From assembly GCA_900769555.1 (NCBI GenBank), contig CAAGHA010000111.1:1-27158 (forward strand): a DNA stretch of 27,158 nucleotides, written 5' to 3'. This document shows, piece by piece, positions 23,197-27,158 of this stretch. The stretch is from Bacteroidales bacterium (GTDB lineage Bacteria; Bacteroidota; Bacteroidia; Bacteroidales; Paludibacteraceae). The translations under genes and the position numbers were made by a program. Position 1 is the first letter of the stretch; each line of letters begins with the position of its first letter. The notes beneath the pieces are model-generated. The model was not told the DNA's origin and made no database searches. It worked only from the letters and a program-made list of their open reading frames with translations.

Positions 23197-24903
23197 ATGA
23201 AAAAGTTAGTTAAATTTTTAAGTCCTATACTTATTGTTTTAGGATTTAATTTAAATGCACAAGAGTTTGTGAGGGTCAACCAGATGGGTTATTTGACCGA
23301 ATCACCAAAGATTGCTATTGCATCAAGTTTGAATACGTCGAATTTTGAAATTAAAGATGCCAAGAGCGATAAGACAGTGTTTAAAGGAACTTTAAGTGAA
23401 AGTAAATTCTGGAGTCAGTCTAATGAAAATTTACAAACTATTGATTTTTCTGATTTCAAAGAAGAGGGGGAGTATTATATCGATGTTAATGGTGAAAAAT
23501 CATACAATTTTGAAATCAAGAAAGAGGGGTTGTTTCATGATTTGTCGGTATGGACAATAAAAGCATTTTATTTGTGGCGTTCATCCATTGCAATTGATTC
23601 TATGTATGCCTCTTTTGGGAAGTATAACTTTGCTCGAGATTTAGGACATCCGGATACAATGGTATTTATACATAGTTCGGCAGCAACAGAAGAGAGACGT
23701 GCAGAGTCTATTATTTCATCACCCAAAGGTTGGTATGATGCCGGTGATTACAATAAATATGTTGTAAATGCAGGTATAACCTTGCACAATATGTTATTGG
23801 CATACGAGTTATTTCCCGAATATTATAAAAACCTTTCTCTGAATATACCGGAAAGTGGGAATGAACTTCCTGACTTATTAAATGAAATCAAGTGGGAGGT
23901 AGATTGGTTATTTACAATGCAAGACCCTTTTGATGGTGGCGTTTATCATAAGCTTACAACAAAACGTTTTTGTGGGATGGTACAACCAGCAGACGATGAT
24001 TTAGACCGATATGTTGTAAAAAAATCAACCGCATCAACATTGGATTTTGTAGCAGAAATGGCCATTGTTGCGAGAGTGTTTAAACATATTGATAAAGATT
24101 TGTCTAAAAGAGCCTTAAAAGCAGCTGAATATGCGTGGGAATGGGCAAAGAAAAACCCTAAGATCTTATTTAATAATCCGGAGGGAATTAGAACAGGTTC
24201 TTACGCAGATATGAATGTTGAAGATGAGTGGTTTTGGGCTGCGAGTGAAATGTTCATCACAACTAAACAAAGTAAATACTATCAAGAGCTCGATTTTTTT
24301 CAAAAATTTGAATTCCCTAATTGGAGTAAAGTGAACACATTGGGACTTATTTCGCTGAGAGTTCACTTAAATGATTTAGCAGAGTGTGCTGATAAAAATA
24401 TGATTTCAAGAAAGTTTTTTACATTGGTTAATGGTTTATATAATCAATTTAAATATTCATCGGGGAAACTTGCTCTGAAAAAATTTGAATGGGGGAGCAA
24501 TGGTGATATTGCAGAGATTGGAGTGATTTTCGGTGTTGCTTATTTGATGGAAAATGATGCTAAATTTGCAGATGGAATGTTAGGTCATTTTAACTATTTA
24601 TTGGGTTGTAATCCTACAGCGTATTCGTTTGTTACACAATTTGGTGATAAGTATCCGGAGAATTTGCATGACCGAAGAATGAGTAGTGATAATTATGATT
24701 ATCCGCTTCCGGGTTATGTTTGTGGTGGTGCTAACCCTAATCAGATTTCGGATTGTGGAAGAAATAACTATCCATCTTTAGCTCCTGCAAGATGCTACTT
24801 GGATGAAGTCTGTAGTTATTCAACTAATGAGATTGCTATCAATTGGAATGCACCAATGGTGTTATTGACAGGTATGGTTAACAATATATTTGAAAAAAAA
24901 TGA
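23197..24903 (+). CDS. Glycoside hydrolase family 9 enzyme (endoglucanase type)
   Basis: A 568-residue secreted glycosidase. I choose ATG 23197, which starts a signal peptide (MKKLVKFLSPILIVLGFNLNA); the longer frame opens with TTG at 23182. Residues about 22-110 are an Ig-like CelD_N domain (FVRVNQMGYLTESPKIAIA). The GH9 barrel follows, with GWYDAGDYNKY (D181, catalytic D184), SFVTQFGDKYPENLHDR fitting GH9 signature 1, and TNEIAINWNAP (catalytic E545) fitting signature 2. GH9 enzymes hydrolyse beta-1,4-glucan with inversion; cellulose, mixed-linkage glucan or oligosaccharides are all possible. There is no T9SS sorting domain, dockerin or carbohydrate-binding tail, so it is probably periplasmic or uses another route. 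The stop overlaps the next gene by 4 nt. Confidence 0.92.
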   Translation: MKKLVKFLSPILIVLGFNLNAQEFVRVNQMGYLTESPKIAIASSLNTSNFEIKDAKSDKTVFKGTLSESKFWSQSNENLQTIDFSDFKEEGEYYIDVNGEKSYNFEIKKEGLFHDLSVWTIKAFYLWRSSIAIDSMYASFGKYNFARDLGHPDTMVFIHSSAATEERRAESIISSPKGWYDAGDYNKYVVNAGITLHNMLLAYELFPEYYKNLSLNIPESGNELPDLLNEIKWEVDWLFTMQDPFDGGVYHKLTTKRFCGMVQPADDDLDRYVVKKSTASTLDFVAEMAIVARVFKHIDKDLSKRALKAAEYAWEWAKKNPKILFNNPEGIRTGSYADMNVEDEWFWAASEMFITTKQSKYYQELDFFQKFEFPNWSKVNTLGLISLRVHLNDLAECADKNMISRKFFTLVNGLYNQFKYSSGKLALKKFEWGSNGDIAEIGVIFGVAYLMENDAKFADGMLGHFNYLLGCNPTAYSFVTQFGDKYPENLHDRRMSSDNYDYPLPGYVCGGANPNQISDCGRNNYPSLAPARCYLDEVCSYSTNEIAINWNAPMVLLTGMVNNIFEKK

Positions 24904-25433
24904 GAAAGTTAGAGGTTACAGAATTGAATAGAATTTCAGCAGAAGAGTTCAAAACAGTAAAAAAAATGCCATTAGTGGTTGTGTTAGATAATGTAAGAAG
25001 TCTTCATAATGTTGGGTCTGTTTTTAGAACTTCTGATGCATTTTTAATCGAAAAAATTATTCTTTGCGGAATAACTTCAACACCTCCCAATGCCGAGATT
25101 CATAAAACGGCTTTGGGAGCTGAGTATTCCATCGATTGGGAGTATTTTGAAGAAACAACAGATGCTATTCATCTTTTGAAAAATGAAGGGTATTATATCT
25201 ACTCAATAGAACAAGTGGAGAATAGTGTAATGTTGGATAAAATTCAACTTGATCCTGATTCACAACAAAAATATGCAGTTGTTCTTGGTAATGAGGTGCA
25301 TGGTGTAGATCAAGAGGTAATCAATTTGTCTGATAATTGCATAGAAATCCCTCAATTTGGAACAAAACACTCTCTTAATGTTTCTGTTTCTGCCGGTTTA
25401 ATTATTTGGAAATTCTTCGAAATTTTAAAATAA
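24900..25433 (+). CDS. TrmH/SpoU-family RNA 2'-O-methyltransferase
   Basis: A 177-residue SPOUT-fold methyltransferase that uses SAM to methylate a ribose 2'-OH in tRNA or rRNA. The three family motifs are clear: LDNVRSLHNVGSVFRTSDAF (motif 1), YAVVLGNEVHGV (motif 2) and IEIPQFGTKHSLNVSVSAGLIIW (motif 3). It is a minimal-length enzyme lacking an N-terminal L30e-like substrate-binding domain, which favours a tRNA (TrmH or TrmL-like) target, but the target cannot be fixed. Its ATG overlaps the GH9 stop (ATGA, 24900-24903), so it is translationally coupled to a functionally unrelated gene. Confidence 0.92.
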   Translation: MRKLEVTELNRISAEEFKTVKKMPLVVVLDNVRSLHNVGSVFRTSDAFLIEKIILCGITSTPPNAEIHKTALGAEYSIDWEYFEETTDAIHLLKNEGYYIYSIEQVENSVMLDKIQLDPDSQQKYAVVLGNEVHGVDQEVINLSDNCIEIPQFGTKHSLNVSVSAGLIIWKFFEILK

Positions 25434-25550
25434 TTGTCCAACTTTCAATATAATCTTTATTTATGTTATTTTTTTTATTGTCTTAATTTCTTATGTATTA
25501 AATAAATAGGATTGCAAACTAAAATTTAGTAAAAAAAAGTGACAATAAAG

Positions 25551-25581
25551 TTTGTATAATCAAAATAAAGCAGTATCTTTG
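25551..25581 (+). promoter_or_regulatory. Consensus Bacteroidetes promoter of the tRNA gene
   Basis: TTTG (25551-25554), a 19-nt spacer and TATCTTTG (25574-25581) match the -33/-7 consensus exactly. The expected start is about 18 nt before the tRNA 5' end. Confidence 0.8.
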
Positions 25582-25606
25582 CAACGTCAAAATGAGACAA
25601 GAAAAC

Positions 25607-25680
25607 GGCTTCGTAGCTCAACTGTATAGAGCATCTGACTACGGATCAGAAGGTTACAGGTTAGAATCCTGTCGAGGTCA
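25607..25680 (+). tRNA. tRNA-Arg (anticodon ACG) with unusual D and T loops
   Basis: The 74-nt sequence folds into a full cloverleaf. The acceptor GGCTTCG pairs with CGAGGTC (two G-T pairs), the D stem is GCTC/GAGC, the anticodon stem is TCTGA/TCAGA with loop CTACGGA, and the T stem is ACAGG/CCTGT. The anticodon ACG (25641-25643) decodes CGN arginine codons and needs A34-to-inosine editing to read CGC and CGA. CCA is not encoded (the gene ends A73 then CTA). Position 19 is T (25625) instead of G, and position 56 is A (25663) instead of C, so the usual G19-C56 contact would be U19-A56. All stems are intact, and a promoter and terminator flank the gene, so it is probably functional. Confidence 0.95.
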
Positions 25681-25682
25681 CT

Positions 25683-25711
25683 AAAAGGAGTACAGTAGTG
25701 CTCCTTTTTTT
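25683..25711 (+). terminator. Rho-independent terminator of the tRNA gene
   Basis: GGAGTAC and GTGCTCC pair around the loop AGTA with one T-G pair, flanked by A and T runs; seven T follow from 25705. It starts 3 nt after the tRNA. Confidence 0.9.
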
Positions 25712-25791
25712 ATCTTTTTATAGTGTTGTTTTTGAGAATTGAGAATGAAATTTAGGATCACCGTAAAATTTCGGTGGAGATGTAAAAAAAA

Positions 25792-26736
25792 TTAGGCAAA
25801 AATAGTTTTTAGTCTAAAGAGGAAGAAAGGTATGTCGCTGACACCTCGGAATTGATTTCTAAAAGCCTTTACTTTTGCATTGAAACTCTCGGCTGAAGCG
25901 TTTGTTGATCTGTTCTCAAAGTAATTCGCTATTGTTCCGTAGTTGTTTTGCATAGTCAGAATTACGGAGTTGAAAAACTTACAATTCAATCTTTCTACTT
26001 CATCATACCATTGGGACAATTTTGTCAAGGCTACATTTTTCTCGCATCGAGTGTTAAATATCTGTGTTAGTTTCATCGATATAGAGTATGCCTCCTCAAT
26101 AGCAGGGTATTCCCTAAACAATATTTCGGCTCTGCGCTTTTGCGAGTCTGTCCACTTCGAGAAATGTTTCATTACGATATGTCGAGAGCGAGCGAGGAGC
26201 TGACGGCGAGTGTCGCCATTCTCAAAAGTGTGAGGTATAAACTTCCTTCCAACTTCCTTGGCTAAAGCTATCTCCTGATTCTCTTGGTCTATAGCCTTCC
26301 AGCGGTAATCTACTCTAAGGTCGCTGATAGCCTCGTTCATTAGTTTTTGTACATGGAAACGGTCAGACACGATAGTTGCATTGGGGAAAGCACGTTTGGC
26401 TATAAGTTTCATCGAGGGACTTAAATCAATTGTTATCTCCTTTACTTTAAGTCGTTTGGTGCGTGGCAATTTAGATAAATAGTATATTACATTTTCGCTC
26501 TTTGTGCCCTGTATCATTGCAACAAGAGAGCCTTTGCATCCGTGAGCAGATTTATTGGTTACGATAGTGTATAGTTCGCCTTGTGATAAACTTGTTTCAT
26601 CCATAGATAGCCTCTCGCCAATATTCTCTTTGAAGAGAATATACACCATGGCGTGGTAGCGCTGCTCCCACTCTTCGTAATCGCTAATGCAATGCTTATA
26701 CCATCGGGAGAGATTATCGCCATCGACACCATACAT
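25792..26736 (-). CDS. ISL3-family transposase, DDE catalytic part
   Basis: A 314-residue DDE transposase of the ISL3 (DDE_Tnp_ISL3) type, which catalyses strand transfer of the element. The catalytic acidic residues are visible in three conserved contexts: RLSMDETSLSQGELYTIV (first D), ATIVSDRFHVQKLMNEA (second D) and STNASAESFNAKVKAFRNQF (E). The first ATG in this frame is at 26736, but the frame stays open upstream to a TAA inside a T6A4 tract near 26785, and the extra codons (ESNTLSIRTVGR) look like part of the protein. The companion upstream frame is offset by one base, so the full product may need a frameshift or separate initiation. Confidence 0.9.
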   Translation of the reverse strand: MYGVDGDNLSRWYKHCISDYEEWEQRYHAMVYILFKENIGERLSMDETSLSQGELYTIVTNKSAHGCKGSLVAMIQGTKSENVIYYLSKLPRTKRLKVKEITIDLSPSMKLIAKRAFPNATIVSDRFHVQKLMNEAISDLRVDYRWKAIDQENQEIALAKEVGRKFIPHTFENGDTRRQLLARSRHIVMKHFSKWTDSQKRRAEILFREYPAIEEAYSISMKLTQIFNTRCEKNVALTKLSQWYDEVERLNCKFFNSVILTMQNNYGTIANYFENRSTNASAESFNAKVKAFRNQFRGVSDIPFFLFRLKTIFA

Positions 26737-26764
26737 TCTACCTACGGTACGAATACTAAGGGTG

Positions 26765-27121
26765 TTACTCTCGATGGATGTCTTTTAAAAAAGCTGCGAA
26801 CTCCGCAGTGATTTGAGTTCCTAAATGTGTTAAGTCATAACTGTTTGTCAGAACTTTACCCGAACTCTTTTCTAACCACTTGCGGCGACGAACATGAAGA
26901 TATACCGGCTTGCCTCTAAGCGGGAAATCTTGTATTACACTATGCTCTGTAAAACCCTTGCTCTCATATCCAACTGCTTGGGGAGGCATGTACTGCTCTT
27001 CTAAAAAAAGATGTACATCTATATCTGATACCTCGGTATGTACCAACTCAAAATAATCGTATATTACACTTGGTAACAACAATTTTAACGGATCTTCTAT
27101 CTTCTTTTTACGCTGTTCCAT
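26765..27121 (-). CDS. ISAon1-like transposase, N-terminal region protein
   Basis: A 118-residue protein (start MEQRKKKIEDPLKLLLPSVI; an ATG 24 nt upstream at 27145 is possible but adds the less likely MKIYYLCG). It matches the pattern of the N-terminal region proteins of ISAon1-type elements, with DYFELVH, EEQYMPPQAVGYESKGF, DFPLRGKPVYLHVRRRKW, and a C-terminal LGTQITAEFAAFLKD. This part probably recognises the IS ends. A TATCTTTG -7 element lies just upstream (complement of 27126-27133), very close to the ATG. The stop at 26765-26767 lies 20 nt past a T6A4 tract where a shift to the catalytic frame could occur. Confidence 0.85.
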   Translation of the reverse strand: MEQRKKKIEDPLKLLLPSVIYDYFELVHTEVSDIDVHLFLEEQYMPPQAVGYESKGFTEHSVIQDFPLRGKPVYLHVRRRKWLEKSSGKVLTNSYDLTHLGTQITAEFAAFLKDIHRE

Positions 27122-27158
27122 ACCACAAAGATAGTATATTTTCAAATCTTTCCCACCG

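Larger units (their letters stand above)
25755..27158 (-). mobile_element. ISL3-type (ISAon1-like) insertion sequence, right end beyond the window
   Basis: Two minus-strand frames encode the N-terminal region and DDE part of one transposase. Downstream of the second frame, 25755-25777 starts GGATCACCG and continues to CGGTGG, with CACCG/CGGTG able to form a hairpin. CCACCG at 27153-27158, on the window edge, mirrors CGGTGG (25772-25777), so both ends appear to carry the same inverted repeat and only the outermost tip on the right is missing. The left boundary near 25755 is an estimate; no target duplication can be tested. Confidence 0.75.

Noticed and set aside
25607..25680. The tRNA as a degraded pseudogene
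   Set aside because: All four stems pair fully, a consensus promoter and terminator flank it, and the two loop changes are mutually complementary.
1..27158. The two flanking insertion sequences as ends of a composite transposon
   Set aside because: They belong to different families (IS4 and ISL3 types) with different ends, and the DNA between them is mostly housekeeping genes.
1..27158. CRISPR array, prophage or defence island
   Set aside because: No regularly spaced direct repeats, phage structural genes or recognisable defence domains were seen on either strand.

Overview
The window reads as AT-rich chromosomal DNA from an anaerobic member of the Bacteroidota, most likely Bacteroidales. 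Four things point there. Several upstream regions carry the phylum's promoter form (TTTG or TTG, a 19-20 nt spacer, then TAnnTTTG). A family restricted to Bacteroidetes (DUF4494) is present. One large secreted protein ends in a type B sorting domain of the type IX secretion system (T9SS). A four-subunit 2-oxoacid:ferredoxin oxidoreductase implies ferredoxin-based anaerobic metabolism. Species cannot be read from the sequence.

Layout, left to right. 1-180 is the 5' end of an IS4-family insertion sequence that runs off the left edge. 294-1768 (-) holds an acidic protein of unknown function, a YggS/PLPBP-type PLP protein and a DUF4494 protein. 1974-3269 (+) is an outer-membrane porin. 3474-6199 (-) is the korD-A-B-C type operon, with a good promoter and terminator. 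6200-6681 is a long intergenic stretch with dispersed inverted repeats. 6682-10811 (-) is a tight four-gene operon: RlmD rRNA methyltransferase, membrane metallophosphoesterase, Nif3-like protein, zinc-ribbon coiled-coil protein. 11001-17184 (+) runs from a CCA-adding type nucleotidyltransferase through a tiny basic protein and a 1368-residue T9SS-secreted modular protein to a lipoprotein.

17190-17574 is a 385-bp noncoding element bounded by a 23-bp inverted repeat, with a strong central hairpin and a compact predicted three-way junction. Related end sequences occur at 6340-6529. 17582-18697 (-) is a secreted leucine-rich-repeat protein and 18976-21180 (-) a TPR protein. 21371-25433 (+) carries lepA, a secreted GH9 cellulase-type enzyme and a SpoU-family RNA methyltransferase whose start overlaps the GH9 stop. 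25607-25680 is tRNA-Arg(ACG) with its own promoter and terminator. From about 25755 to the right edge lies an ISL3-type (ISAon1-like) element with a split transposase.

Together the core genes cover RNA modification and maturation (RlmD, CCA enzyme, SpoU enzyme, LepA, tRNA) and ferredoxin-linked 2-oxoacid metabolism. The accessory genes concern the cell surface and polysaccharide use (porin, T9SS protein, lipoprotein, LRR protein, GH9). No defence system, CRISPR array or prophage is visible. The most unusual signals are the structured repeat at 17190-17574, the tRNA-Arg in which the near-universal G19-C56 tertiary pair is replaced by U19-A56, and an insertion of about 395 residues made of two related domains inside an Ig-like domain of the T9SS protein.
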